In this document: positions 24,522 through 33,181 of the stretch, in pieces
How the letters are laid out: every line of letters starts with the position of its first letter
How positions within the stretch are numbered: position 1 is the stretch's first letter
From: Actinoplanes sp. KI2
GTDB taxonomy: Bacteria; Actinomycetota; Actinomycetes; Mycobacteriales; Micromonosporaceae
Assembly (NCBI RefSeq): GCF_025630775.1
Contig: NZ_JAOSZE010000031.1
Location: forward strand, 62,001-126,000
Reading direction: 5' to 3'
Length of the DNA stretch: 64,000 nt
Notes under the pieces: generated by a model
Database searches by the model: none
What the model saw: only the letters and a program-made list of their open reading frames with translations
Told to the model about the DNA's origin: nothing
Position numbers and translations under genes: made by a program

Positions 24522-25638
24522 TGGTGACGTTGGCCTGGCCGCCGCCCTCGCACATGGTGAGCAGGCCGTAGCGGCCGCCGCTGCGCTCCAGCTCGTGCAG
24601 CAGGCTGGTCAGCAGACGGGCGCCGGTCGCGCCCAGCGGATGGCCGAGGGCGATCGCGCCGCCGTTCACGTTCACCCGGGACGGGTCGGCGCCGGTCTCG
24701 CGCAGCCAGGCGAGCACCACGCCGGCGAAGGCCTCGTTCACCTCGAACCGATCGATGTCGCTCACCCGCAGGCCGGCCTTCCGCAACGCGTACGCGGTGG
24801 CCTCGATCGGCGCCGCCAGCATCAGCACCGGATCGCCGCCGCGCGCGGACAGATGCCGGACCACCGCCCGCGGCCGCAGCCGGTGCGCGGTCACGGCCTG
24901 CCGGGACGCCACCAGCAGAGCCGCCGCCCCGTCCGCGATCTGGCTGGACGACGCGGCCGTGGTGACCCCGCCGCGGCGCAACGGCTTCAGCGCCGCCATC
25001 CGCTCGGCCGACGTGTCCCGGCGCGGTCCCTCGTCGGTGTCGCAGTCCCCGACCGGTACGGTCTCGGCCCGGAACCACCCCTCGTCGATCGCCCGGATCG
25101 CGCGCCGGTGGCTCGACAGCGCCCACTCCTCGAGGTCCGCACGCGTCAGCGCCCATTTGGCGGCGATGTCGTCGGCGCTGCGGAACTGCGAGACCTCCTG
25201 ATCGCCGTAGCGCGCCTGCCAGCCCACCGATCCGGCGTACGGCCCGGACGGCGCCATCGCGCTGCCGATCGGCACCCGGCTCATGCACTGCACCCCGCCG
25301 GCCACCACGAGATCGGCCGTCCCGCTCATCACCGCCTGCGCGGCGAAGTGCACGGCCTGCTGCCCCGACCCGCACTGCCGATCGACGGTCACGCCGGGCA
25401 CGTGTTCCGGCAGCCCGGCCGCCAGCCAGCTGGTCCGGGCAAGGTCGCCGGACTGCGGGCCGAGCGTGTCCACACAGCCCAGGATCACGTCGTCCACGGC
25501 CGCCGGGTCGACGCCCACCCGGTCGAGCAGCGCCGCGATGACCTGCCCGCCGAGGTCGGCCGGGTGCACACCGGCGAGCCCGCCGCCGCGCTTGCCGACG
25601 GGCGCGCGGACCGCGCCCACCAGATACGCCCTCTCCAC
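24505..25638 (-). CDS. fadA6: Acetyl-CoA acyltransferase (thiolase) FadA6
   Basis: A 377-residue thiolase. Active-site Cys is in VDRQCGSGQQ (about 86-95), the His in ALGHPLGATG and the second Cys in TMCEGGGQ near the end. It resembles FadA6 (Rv3556c), which cleaves the beta-keto product of the C/D-ring pathway. GTG start 25638 follows GGAGGGG. Unlike M. tuberculosis fadA6, which lies in the KstR2 regulon, the only site visible in front of it is a KstR-type operator shared with fadE29. A FadA5-type role is a less likely alternative, as a clear fadA5 is at 47408. Confidence 0.82.
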   Translation of the reverse strand: MERAYLVGAVRAPVGKRGGGLAGVHPADLGGQVIAALLDRVGVDPAAVDDVILGCVDTLGPQSGDLARTSWLAAGLPEHVPGVTVDRQCGSGQQAVHFAAQAVMSGTADLVVAGGVQCMSRVPIGSAMAPSGPYAGSVGWQARYGDQEVSQFRSADDIAAKWALTRADLEEWALSSHRRAIRAIDEGWFRAETVPVGDCDTDEGPRRDTSAERMAALKPLRRGGVTTAASSSQIADGAAALLVASRQAVTAHRLRPRAVVRHLSARGGDPVLMLAAPIEATAYALRKAGLRVSDIDRFEVNEAFAGVVLAWLRETGADPSRVNVNGGAIALGHPLGATGARLLTSLLHELERSGGRYGLLTMCEGGGQANVTIIERG

Positions 25639-25669
25639 GGTTGACGCCCCTCCGCCGGATGGACTCTAC

Positions 25670-25683
25670 TAGAACCTGTTCTA
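25670..25683. promoter_or_regulatory. KstR operator between fadA6 and fadE29
   Basis: TAGAACCTGTTCTA fully matches TnnAACnnGTTnnA. It lies 31 bases from the fadA6 start and 23 bases from the fadE29 start and can control both divergent genes. Confidence 0.85.
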
Positions 25684-25706
25684 ATCTATGACACCGGGCG
25701 GCCGCA

Positions 25707-26867
25707 ATGCATGTGGGATACACACCCGAGCAGGAGCACCTCCGCCGGGAGCTGCGCGCGTACTTCGCCGGCCTGATGACGCCGGCCCTGCGCGCGGCGC
25801 TCACCAGCGACGAGGGCGAGTACGGCGACGGCACCGCGTACCGGGAAGTGGTTCGGCAGCTGGGCCGGGACGGCTGGCTGGCGCTGGGCTGGCCGGTCGA
25901 GCACGGCGGCGGCGGGCGGTCCCCGATGGACCAGCTCATCTTCGCCGACGAGGCGGCCATGGCCGGGGTTCCGGTGCCGTTCCTGACCATCTACACGGTC
26001 GGCCCGACCATCGCCCGGCACGGCTCCGATCAGCAGCGCGCCGAGCTGCTCCCCCGGATCGCCGCCGGCGAGGTGCATTTCTCGATCGGCTACTCCGAGC
26101 CGGACGCGGGCACCGACCTCGCGGCGCTGCGCACCCGCGCGGTCCGCGACGGCGACGAGTACGTGATCAACGGCCAGAAGATGTGGACCAGCCTGATCCG
26201 GTACGCGGACTACGTCTGGCTGGCCTGCCGCACCGATCCGGAAGCGCCCCGCCACAAGGGCATCTCGATGCTCGTGGTGCCGACCGACGCGCCCGGCTTC
26301 TCCTGGACGCCGGTGCGCACCGTGGCCGGGCCGACCACCAGCGCGACCTACTACAGCGACGTGCGGGTGCCGGTGTCGGCCCGGGTGGGCGCCGAGAACG
26401 AGGGCTGGCGGCTCATCACCGATCAGCTCAACCACGAGCGGGTGGCGCTCACGCCGGCCGCGCCGCTGCGCCGGGCCCTGGACGAGGTCACCGCGTGGGC
26501 GGTGGAGAACCGCCGGGTCGAGAAGGAATGGGTTCGGTTGCATCTGGCCCGGGTGCACGCCAAGACCGAGGTGCTCAAGCTGCTCAACTGGCGGGTCGCC
26601 GCCGGTGACGACGGTCCGCCCACCGCGGTGCGGGCGTCCGCCGGCAAGGTGTACGGCACGGAACTGGCGGTCGAGGCGTACCGCCTGCTCATGGAGGTGC
26701 TCGGCCCGGCCGCCACGGTGCGGGCCGGCTCGCCCGGCGCGCTGCTGGCCGGGCGGATCGAGCGGATGCACCGGTCCTCGCTGATCCTCACCTTCGGCGG
26801 CGGCACGAACGAGGTGCAGCGGGACATCATCGCGGCCGGGGCGCTCGGCCAGCCGGTCCGGCGTTAG
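25707..26867 (+). CDS. fadE29: Acyl-CoA dehydrogenase FadE29 (ChsE2)
   Basis: A 386-residue acyl-CoA dehydrogenase matching Rv3543c in length and motifs: GWLALGWPVEHGGGG, EVHFSIGYSEPDAGTDLAAL, INGQKMWTSLIRYADYVWLACRTDPEA, ATYYSDVRVPV, EGWRLITDQLNHERV and ITFGGGTNEV-like ending LTFGGGTNEVQRDIIAAG. It forms an alpha2beta2 heterotetramer with FadE28 and desaturates the three-carbon (propionyl-CoA) steroid side chain. FadE28 follows after nine bases, as in M. tuberculosis. No strong ribosome site; start ATG 25707 is only 23 bases past the operator. Confidence 0.93.
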   Translation: MHVGYTPEQEHLRRELRAYFAGLMTPALRAALTSDEGEYGDGTAYREVVRQLGRDGWLALGWPVEHGGGGRSPMDQLIFADEAAMAGVPVPFLTIYTVGPTIARHGSDQQRAELLPRIAAGEVHFSIGYSEPDAGTDLAALRTRAVRDGDEYVINGQKMWTSLIRYADYVWLACRTDPEAPRHKGISMLVVPTDAPGFSWTPVRTVAGPTTSATYYSDVRVPVSARVGAENEGWRLITDQLNHERVALTPAAPLRRALDEVTAWAVENRRVEKEWVRLHLARVHAKTEVLKLLNWRVAAGDDGPPTAVRASAGKVYGTELAVEAYRLLMEVLGPAATVRAGSPGALLAGRIERMHRSSLILTFGGGTNEVQRDIIAAGALGQPVRR

Positions 26868-26876
26868 GAGGCTCCC

Positions 26877-27878
26877 ATGGACTTCACGCTCAGCGGCGAG
26901 GCGCACGATCTCGCGGCATTGACTCGCGATCTGGCGGACTCGGGCCGTCCACTGTGGCCGGCCCTGGCCGAGGCCGGCGTGCTCGCCGCGGCGCTGCCCA
27001 AGCGGGCCGGCGGCGAGGGCTACGGGCTGCTGGAACAATGCGCGATTCTGATCGAGCTGGGCCGGGCCGCGGCCACCGTGCCCTACCTGCCCTCGATCGT
27101 CGCGGCGGCGTCCGCGCTGGCCCGTTCCGGCACCGACGAGCAGGTCGCGGCGTGGGCCGAACCGGCCGGCCGCGGCGAGCTGGTGCTGACCGCCGCGCCG
27201 GTCGACGGCGTCGACGCCCGCCCCGCCGGCGACGGCTGGCTGCTGGACGGTGCGGTTGCCGCCGTACCGGCCGCCGACCGGGCCGCTCTGGTCCTGGTCG
27301 CATCCGGTCCGGATGTGTTCCTCGTCAGAGCCGGTGACCCAGGTGTGGAGGTGCAACCGCAACGGGTCGCCGGTGGCCCGGGAGCGGGCCTGCTCCGGCT
27401 GGCCGGGGCGGCGGGTCAGCCGCTGGCGGGTGCGGCGGCCCGGCTCCGGGCGCACGCCACGATCGGCGCCTGCGCCGCCCAGTTGGGCGTCGTCGAGCGC
27501 GCCCTCGAGATGACCGCCGAATACGCCCGCTCCCGGGTCCAGTTCGGTAGACCGATCGGATCGTTCCAGGCGGTGTCGCAGCGCCTGGCCGACGCGTACG
27601 TCGATGTGGAAGCTCTTCGGTTGACGACGTGGCAGGCGGCCTGGCTGCTCGCCGCGGAGCAACCGGCCGCCGCCGAGGTCGCGACCGCCGCGTTCTGGGC
27701 GGCCGAGGCCGGCCACCGGGTGCTGCACACCGCCGTTCATCTGCACGGCGGCGTCGGCGTCGACGTGGAGTACCCGCTGCACCGCTACTTCCTGGCCGCC
27801 AAGTACCACGAGTTCCTGCTGGGCGGCGCCACCGGCCAACTGCTCGAGCTGGCCGCGACCCTAGGAGAGAACGGATGA
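26877..27878 (+). CDS. fadE28: Acyl-CoA dehydrogenase FadE28 (ChsE1)
   Basis: A 333-residue, shortened acyl-CoA dehydrogenase, the partner of FadE29. The N-terminal half is degenerate and Ala-rich, whereas the C-terminal FAD/CoA helices are well kept: YARSRVQFGRPIGSFQAVSQRLAD and LHGGVGVDVEYPLHRYF. This asymmetry is normal for ChsE1-type subunits, which share one FAD site per heterodimer. A GGAGG ribosome site precedes the ATG; the stop overlaps the next ATG. Confidence 0.92.
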   Translation: MDFTLSGEAHDLAALTRDLADSGRPLWPALAEAGVLAAALPKRAGGEGYGLLEQCAILIELGRAAATVPYLPSIVAAASALARSGTDEQVAAWAEPAGRGELVLTAAPVDGVDARPAGDGWLLDGAVAAVPAADRAALVLVASGPDVFLVRAGDPGVEVQPQRVAGGPGAGLLRLAGAAGQPLAGAAARLRAHATIGACAAQLGVVERALEMTAEYARSRVQFGRPIGSFQAVSQRLADAYVDVEALRLTTWQAAWLLAAEQPAAAEVATAAFWAAEAGHRVLHTAVHLHGGVGVDVEYPLHRYFLAAKYHEFLLGGATGQLLELAATLGENG

Positions 27879-28747
27879 AGTTCAGTCTCGGCATCGCGCT
27901 CAGCCCCCTCGACCAGCTCATCGAACTGGCCCGCACCGCCGAGGAGTGCGGCTTCGCGTCGATCGCGCTGCCCGACTCGCTGTTCTACTCCGAGGAGGTC
28001 AGCGCGAAATACCCGTACACCCCGGACGGCAGCCGCTTCTGGAACGCCGAGACACCGTGGTCGGACCCGCTGGTGACCGCCGCCGCGCTCGGCGCCGCCA
28101 CCACGACCATCCGCTTCTACACGCAGGTGCTCAAGCTCGGCCCGCGCAACCCGGTGCTGCTGGCCCGTCAGGTCGGCTCGGTGGCCGCCCTGACCGGCAA
28201 CCGGTTCGGGCTCGGCGTCGGCCTGGGCTGGTCGCCGGAGGAGTCGCTGTGGTGCGGCGCCCCGTTCAGCGACCGCGGCGCCCGCGGCGACGAGGCGATC
28301 GAGGTGCTGAAGCTGATCCTCGGCGGCGGCATGGTCGAGTACCACGGCAAGCACTTCGAGTTCGGCAGGCTGCAGATGAGCCCGGCCCCGACCGAGCCGG
28401 TCCCGATCTACATCGGCGGCCACACCGGCGTGGCGCTGCGCCGCGCGGCCCGGGTCGGCGACGGCTGGTCCTCGGCGATGATGCGCTTCGACGAACTACG
28501 GACGGTCATCGGCAAGCTGGACGCGCTGCGCGCCGAGTACGGCCGGGCGGACAAGCCGTTCGAGATCCAGGCGGTCTGCATCGACCGGTTCGGCCTGGAC
28601 GGCTTCCGGCAGCAGGCCGACATCGGCGTGACCGACGCGATCGTCGTACCGTGGCGCGCGTACGGCGTCGGCTTCGACGGCGACCTGGCCGCCAAGCGCG
28701 ACGGCCTCCGCCGCTTCGCCGACGAGGTGATCAGCAAGATCGCCTGA
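27875..28747 (+). CDS. LLM-class F420-dependent oxidoreductase
   Basis: A 290-residue luciferase-like protein co-transcribed with fadE29-fadE28 (4-bp ATGA overlap, AGGAGA ribosome site). Motifs: MKFSLGIALSPLDQLIELARTAE, TLVLKLGPRNP-like VLKLGPRNPVLLARQ, NRFGLGVGLGWSPEE and PVPIYIGGHTGVALRRAARVGDGW, the last two typical of F420-binding members. It is the second LLM enzyme in the cluster, and I know of no equivalent at this position in M. tuberculosis. Its KstR-controlled context points to a side-chain or ring reduction that is not described. Confidence 0.82.
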   Translation: MKFSLGIALSPLDQLIELARTAEECGFASIALPDSLFYSEEVSAKYPYTPDGSRFWNAETPWSDPLVTAAALGAATTTIRFYTQVLKLGPRNPVLLARQVGSVAALTGNRFGLGVGLGWSPEESLWCGAPFSDRGARGDEAIEVLKLILGGGMVEYHGKHFEFGRLQMSPAPTEPVPIYIGGHTGVALRRAARVGDGWSSAMMRFDELRTVIGKLDALRAEYGRADKPFEIQAVCIDRFGLDGFRQQADIGVTDAIVVPWRAYGVGFDGDLAAKRDGLRRFADEVISKIA

Positions 28748-28771
28748 CGGCGGCGAAGCCGGACTCGTTCG

Positions 28772-30748
28772 TCAATCGCCCAGCTCGTCCATCTCGTCCA
28801 GCTCGTCCAGCTCGGACGGGTCGATGTCGTGTTCGGTGAGGAACGCTTCGGCGTCAGGCCTGCGGTCCTGGGCCAGCAAGGCCTTGGCGACGAGCATTTT
28901 CGGCCACCAGTTCGCCCGGTCGGCGGCGACGAGCTCGCGGGCGCGCTCTTCCGCCTCCACCGGCCGATTCAACGCCAGCAGCGAGTTGATCTCGCTGTTG
29001 CGCAGGCCCGCGTGGTTGCCGGGGTACCGGCGTGCACGGTCCAGGGCAGCGCCGTGCCGGCCGGCGGCGGCGTCGTGGTTGCAGAGCATCTCCTGCGTGT
29101 CGAGCAGGTCGTCGCCTCGCAGCGAGCCGGTGAGCGCGTCGAGCCGGGCGATCGTGTGGTCCGCGATGGGGCCGTGGCCGCGGGTGTTGCGCAGGCTGCG
29201 CGCCTCGCCCGGCGCGTCCGCGGACGCACGGTACAGGTCGGCGGCCGCCAGGAGGTGGGCGGCGGCCGCCGGTCCGTGGGTGAGGACGGCCGCCTCTTCC
29301 AGCAGGGCGGCGCGCGACGGCAAGCCGTCCGGCAACGACGCCGCATCGAGCAGTTCCCCCAGCAGCGTGTACGCCGTGTCGCGCCGGCGCCAGTCGCGCC
29401 GGTACAACTCGACGAGCAGGTGCCGGGCGGCCAGCGCCTCATCGGTCAGCCCCGCCTGCTGGAGGCTGCGCAATGCTTCCTCGGCCGTTTCGGTGGCGTC
29501 GGCCCACTGGGCGGCGTTGCGCAGTTGGTAGGCGATGTCGAGGCGGGCCCGCGCGGCGGCCGGCGCGTCCGCGGCCACCGTCAGCTGCGCCACCCGGGCG
29601 ACGAGCTCATCGATCCTTTCCTTTCCCGGGTACGCGATGAGCGGGCGCCCCTGCAGCACGGTGAGCGGCAGTCGCGCCACGACAGGCTCGGCCGCGATGC
29701 GCCGCTCGACCTGCCCGCTCTGGTAGTCGTTCTCGTTGCGCGCGTCGAACTTCGCCGCGAGCGTACGGGCCAGCGCCGCCATCTCGGCGTACGTGTCGGC
29801 GACGGTGGCGGTCCACTGCCGGTCGCCGCGGTCGGTGCGCCGCCGCACGCGGTCGTCACCGTGACCGGTATCGCGCAGCCGGCGCAGCAGCAGCGCCGCG
29901 GATGAGGCGAACCGCATGGCGGCCAGCTCGGAGCAGGGCCGGTCGAGCCAGGGCAGGTGCCGTTCGACGATGGCCAGACCGTGGTCCTCGTTGCCGGAGA
30001 GAGCGCAGAACTCGACGTGCATGGCGATCAGCCCGAGGTCGTCGCGATCGTCGCGCTGGCGCGGGTAGGCCGTGCGGTGCGCGTTCGCCGCTTCGGCCAG
30101 CCGACCGCTGCGCAGGTACGGCAGCAGCAGGTAGGCGAGCAGGTTTTGCGGCTGATTGGCGCAGCCACCGCTGAGGTGCGGATCACCGACGCGCACCGCC
30201 TCCTCGTCGTCGCCACGCGCCGCGTGGTACATCACGACGCTCATCGGCACGCAGGCGGCACAGCTGGACAGGCCGTCGCGGCGGGCTGTGCTCATCTCGG
30301 CGTACCAGTGCCCGGCCGCGTCCAGGTCGCCGAGGTGCAGGGCGACCCGGCCGCGCCGCTCGTAGACGGCGTGCAGACTGTGCCCGCCCGCCCGGTAGCG
30401 GCGTTCCATGTCGTCCATCAGCGCCCGGGCACGGTCCAGCGGCACCGTGCTGAACGACGGCATCCCGTCGACGATCCACTTGTACGACCACAGCAGCGTT
30501 CGCTCGTCACCCGAGCGCACCAGCTCGGGCCGGCCGTCGAAGACCGGCAGACACGACGTGAACGCCAGGAACCCGCGCGCGAACTCGCCGCTGTTCGTGA
30601 ACTGCTCGATCAGCCCGAGCCGGGTTCGATACGCGAACTCGTCCTCGCCGTCCGCGTCCGCCTGCCGCAGCACCGCGTCGAAGGCCGCATACCTGGCCTG
30701 GCCGGAAAGCCGGTACGCCTCGTTCAGCCGGTCCTGCAGGTCGGTCAT
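28772..30748 (-). CDS. TPR-like helical repeat protein coupled to the HSP90 gene
   Basis: A 658-residue soluble protein made of helix pairs rich in Ala, Leu and Arg (for example AVYERRGRVALHLGDLDAAGHWYAEM and LAAADLYRASADAPGEARSLR) in the style of tetratricopeptide repeats. No enzyme motif is evident. It ends in an acidic tail, ELDELDEMDELGD, encoded by 9-base repeats (about 28778-28814). The ATG overlaps the HSP90 stop codon by 4 bp. Such HSP90-TPR pairs recall eukaryotic chaperone/co-chaperone pairs, but a partnership here is inference. If the upstream nonsense codon blocks translation, expression of this gene should suffer. Confidence 0.75.
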   Translation of the reverse strand: MTDLQDRLNEAYRLSGQARYAAFDAVLRQADADGEDEFAYRTRLGLIEQFTNSGEFARGFLAFTSCLPVFDGRPELVRSGDERTLLWSYKWIVDGMPSFSTVPLDRARALMDDMERRYRAGGHSLHAVYERRGRVALHLGDLDAAGHWYAEMSTARRDGLSSCAACVPMSVVMYHAARGDDEEAVRVGDPHLSGGCANQPQNLLAYLLLPYLRSGRLAEAANAHRTAYPRQRDDRDDLGLIAMHVEFCALSGNEDHGLAIVERHLPWLDRPCSELAAMRFASSAALLLRRLRDTGHGDDRVRRRTDRGDRQWTATVADTYAEMAALARTLAAKFDARNENDYQSGQVERRIAAEPVVARLPLTVLQGRPLIAYPGKERIDELVARVAQLTVAADAPAAARARLDIAYQLRNAAQWADATETAEEALRSLQQAGLTDEALAARHLLVELYRRDWRRRDTAYTLLGELLDAASLPDGLPSRAALLEEAAVLTHGPAAAAHLLAAADLYRASADAPGEARSLRNTRGHGPIADHTIARLDALTGSLRGDDLLDTQEMLCNHDAAAGRHGAALDRARRYPGNHAGLRNSEINSLLALNRPVEAEERARELVAADRANWWPKMLVAKALLAQDRRPDAEAFLTEHDIDPSELDELDEMDELGD

Positions 30749-32529
30749 CGCGGTTGTCCCATCGCGCGGGTGAGCAGACCCAGGAACGACTGGTTGAATG
30801 CGGCGGTCGCCGCCGGGGTCAGCGGCTGGCGGCTGAGCAGCAGCGCCTGCGTGAACAGGCCCTCGACGGCCAGCGTGGCCAGTTCGTCGTCGCCGGTGCT
30901 CATTGCCTGCCGGGCGAGCGGGTTGCGGTGGTTGAACACCAGCTGTGGCCGGGTGTCGTTCTCGGCGGTGAACGCGCCGAGCAGCGACGCCCACAGCTCG
31001 TCGGCGTCGTCGCGGGCGCGGCGCAGGTCGCCCTGCAGCGCGGTGTCGCCGTCGAGCAGGTACAGCGCGGGCAGACTCGGCGGGTCGAACGTGCGGACCA
31101 CGACCTGCACGCCCTGCCGGTCCAGGACCCGCTGGGCGAGCACGACGAACGGCCGCACCGCCTCCTCGTCGGCGGGTGCGAGCCGGTCCAGCCGCAGCGT
31201 GAGGTCGCCGGGGGCGAGCACCTCGATCGCGGTGGCGGCGACCGCGTCCGGGAGGCGGGCGATCAGCTCCGCCTCGTACACGTAACCGCCGTTGACGACC
31301 GGGATCCGCTGTGCGGCGGCCACCGCGGCCACCTGGCGGAACTCGTCGACCGACGGCGAATAGCGGATGACGCCGTACCGGTCGTGGAACTCGGCGAGGG
31401 TGAGCGAGCCGGTGTTGGTCTCGAACGGCCACCACTGGTGCACCAGGCGCAGCATCTCGTCGTCGTGCACAGCCAGTGCCTTCACGCCGAGGTGATGCAC
31501 GGCGAGGAACTCGCGCAGCCGGCGCGGATCCCGGGCGCCCAGCCGGGCCAGCCAGCCGCGCAGGCCGTCGCCGAGGCTCTCGCGCACCTGTTCGAGCAGG
31601 CTGTCGTCGTACAGAGCCTCGCGGCTGGCGGTGGGCCGCAGCTCCGTGGTGTCGGCGACGCAGCGCACGAAGAACGCCCATGGGGGCAGCAACCCCTCGA
31701 CGCCCTCCGACAGCAGCATCTGCTTGAGGTAGACGCGGTGGGTCACCCGCACCGCCGGATTGGCCGGCGCGGGCAGCACGAACGCGATCGCGCGCACCCC
31801 GCCCTCGGGCGCGGCCAGCTCGACCGTGTCGAACGGCAGGAAGCCGAACGCCTCCTCGCAGTACGCGGCGAGCCGAGCGCGCCGCTGCAACGGTGTCTCG
31901 CCGGCGCTGCGCTCCCACGGCGGCAAGTCGGCGGTGACGGTGTCGTCGCCGACCCGCACCGTGATCGGCAGCATCGACCCGTACAGGGTGGCCAGCTCGC
32001 GTACGGTTCGCGCGCTGACCCACTGCTCCTGGCCGGGGCGCGGCACGAGCGTCACCGTGGTGCCCGGCGCGGCGCGCTGCTCCGGCGGCAGCTGCACGGT
32101 GTACCGGCCGTCGGAATGGCCCGTCCACACCACGGTCGGGTCGTCTCCGCTGCGGGTCACCACGCGGATCTCGTCAGCGACCATGAAGCAGGAGAGCAGG
32201 CCGATGCCGAACTGGCCCAGGAATTAGTGCCGGGCGAAGCCGAGGTCGTCACGCTTGGAGCTTCGGCCGATGGTGGCGAGCAGCTCATGAACCTGACTCT
32301 CGGTCAGGCCGATGCCGGTGTCGTGCACCCGGAGCGTGCCGTCGCCGGTGCATTCGGCCGGTTCGAACCACACGTCCCCGGCCGCGTCCGGCTCCGACAA
32401 CCGGCGCGCGGTGATCGCGTCGACGGCGTTCTGCGTCAGCTCACGCACGTAGACGCGGGGAGTCGCGTACAGGTGATGGCTCAGCAGATCCACCACGCCA
32501 CGCAGATCAACCCGGAAGGCGAAGCTCAA
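30745..32529 (-). pseudogene. HSP90/HtpG-family ATPase interrupted by in-frame TAA
   Basis: A GHKL-type HSP90-family reading frame of 594 codons beginning at TTG 32529 (RLSFAFRVDLRGVVDLL). ELTQNAVDAITARR carries the Mg/ATP-binding Glu and Asn and DTGIGLT the nucleotide-binding Asp. Codon 102 (32224-32226) is TAA, between GFARH and FLGQFGIGLLSCF, the glycine-rich ATP-lid end. The frame is the same on both sides, so this is one base substitution (a Glu codon GAA to TAA is the simplest), not a frameshift. The rest is intact to the stop at 30747 and overlaps the TPR gene. ATG 32184 could reinitiate but has no ribosome site. Sequencing error must be excluded. Confidence 0.8.
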
Positions 32530-32686
32530 TCTCTTGTCCCCCAGCGGTCCGGGCCGAATGATTTCCCGGCGAGACAGGCATGATATCCAGCAAGATCGAC
32601 GCAAGCACGTCCTTTACCTCCGGACGGCGCGCGGCGGCCCGGTCCCGGTGCCGGCCAGGTGAAGCGAATCGATAGAGTGCCGCGCT

Positions 32687-33154
32687 GTGCGGATGAAGAT
32701 CGTGCTCGGCTCGGCCATCGCCGTCGTCCTGATTCTGGCCGGCGCCGGCTATGTCGCGGTGCGGGGCCTGCGGGTGAACCCGGCACCATGGAGCCTCACC
32801 GGGCTGTGGGTGAGCGACGACCGGTCGACCTGGATCAGCCTCCGGCACGACGGCGGCTTCACGGCGAGTGGCATCAGCAACTGCATCGGTCAGGTCGGCC
32901 TGGTCAACCGGGGAACCGGCCAGATCGACCAGGTGCCCGACATCCCGTACGGGGAAGGGTCCTGGAATTACGGCCCGAACCCCGACGGCGGCAGCGACGT
33001 GTTGACGATGCAGTTCCAGAAGCCGGCGCCGCTGCGATTGCCGTGGTTTGTCGTGGGATCCGTCGAGTGGCGATTTCGCCCGGTCTCGGTCACCCTGGGC
33101 ATCATCAACCAATCGGGCGACGCGGACGTGCGACGGTGCTCTCTGCATACCTGA
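32687..33154 (+). CDS. Small membrane-anchored hypothetical protein
   Basis: A 155-residue protein with one N-terminal hydrophobic segment (IVLGSAIAVVLILAGAGYVAV, about 5-25) and a Trp/Gly-rich outer domain (SLTGLWVSDDRSTWISL, GEGSWNYGPNPDGG). Start is GTG 32687 or ATG 32693, two codons apart. The domain looks like a small beta-structured extracytoplasmic module; no family recognised. It is divergent from the HSP90 pseudogene; the 157 bases between them show no clear regulatory motif. Confidence 0.65.
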   Translation: MRMKIVLGSAIAVVLILAGAGYVAVRGLRVNPAPWSLTGLWVSDDRSTWISLRHDGGFTASGISNCIGQVGLVNRGTGQIDQVPDIPYGEGSWNYGPNPDGGSDVLTMQFQKPAPLRLPWFVVGSVEWRFRPVSVTLGIINQSGDADVRRCSLHT

Positions 33155-33181
33155 TCCGGCGTGATCGGCAGGACGGCACGC

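Noticed and set aside
28772..32128. A single long open frame of 1118 codons on the minus strand
   Set aside because: Only the last 658 codons (from ATG 30748) read as a plausible protein; the first part is an Arg/Pro/Gly-rich shadow of the HSP90 frame, and ATGA overlap defines the true start.
30745..32184. Independent functional C-terminal HSP90 protein starting at ATG 32184
   Set aside because: No ribosome site and it would lack the ATP-binding half; kept as part of an interrupted gene.
32530..32686. Regulatory RNA or operator in the HSP90 divergent region
   Set aside because: No inverted repeat longer than a few bases and no HAIR/CIRCE-type (heat-shock) motif is visible.
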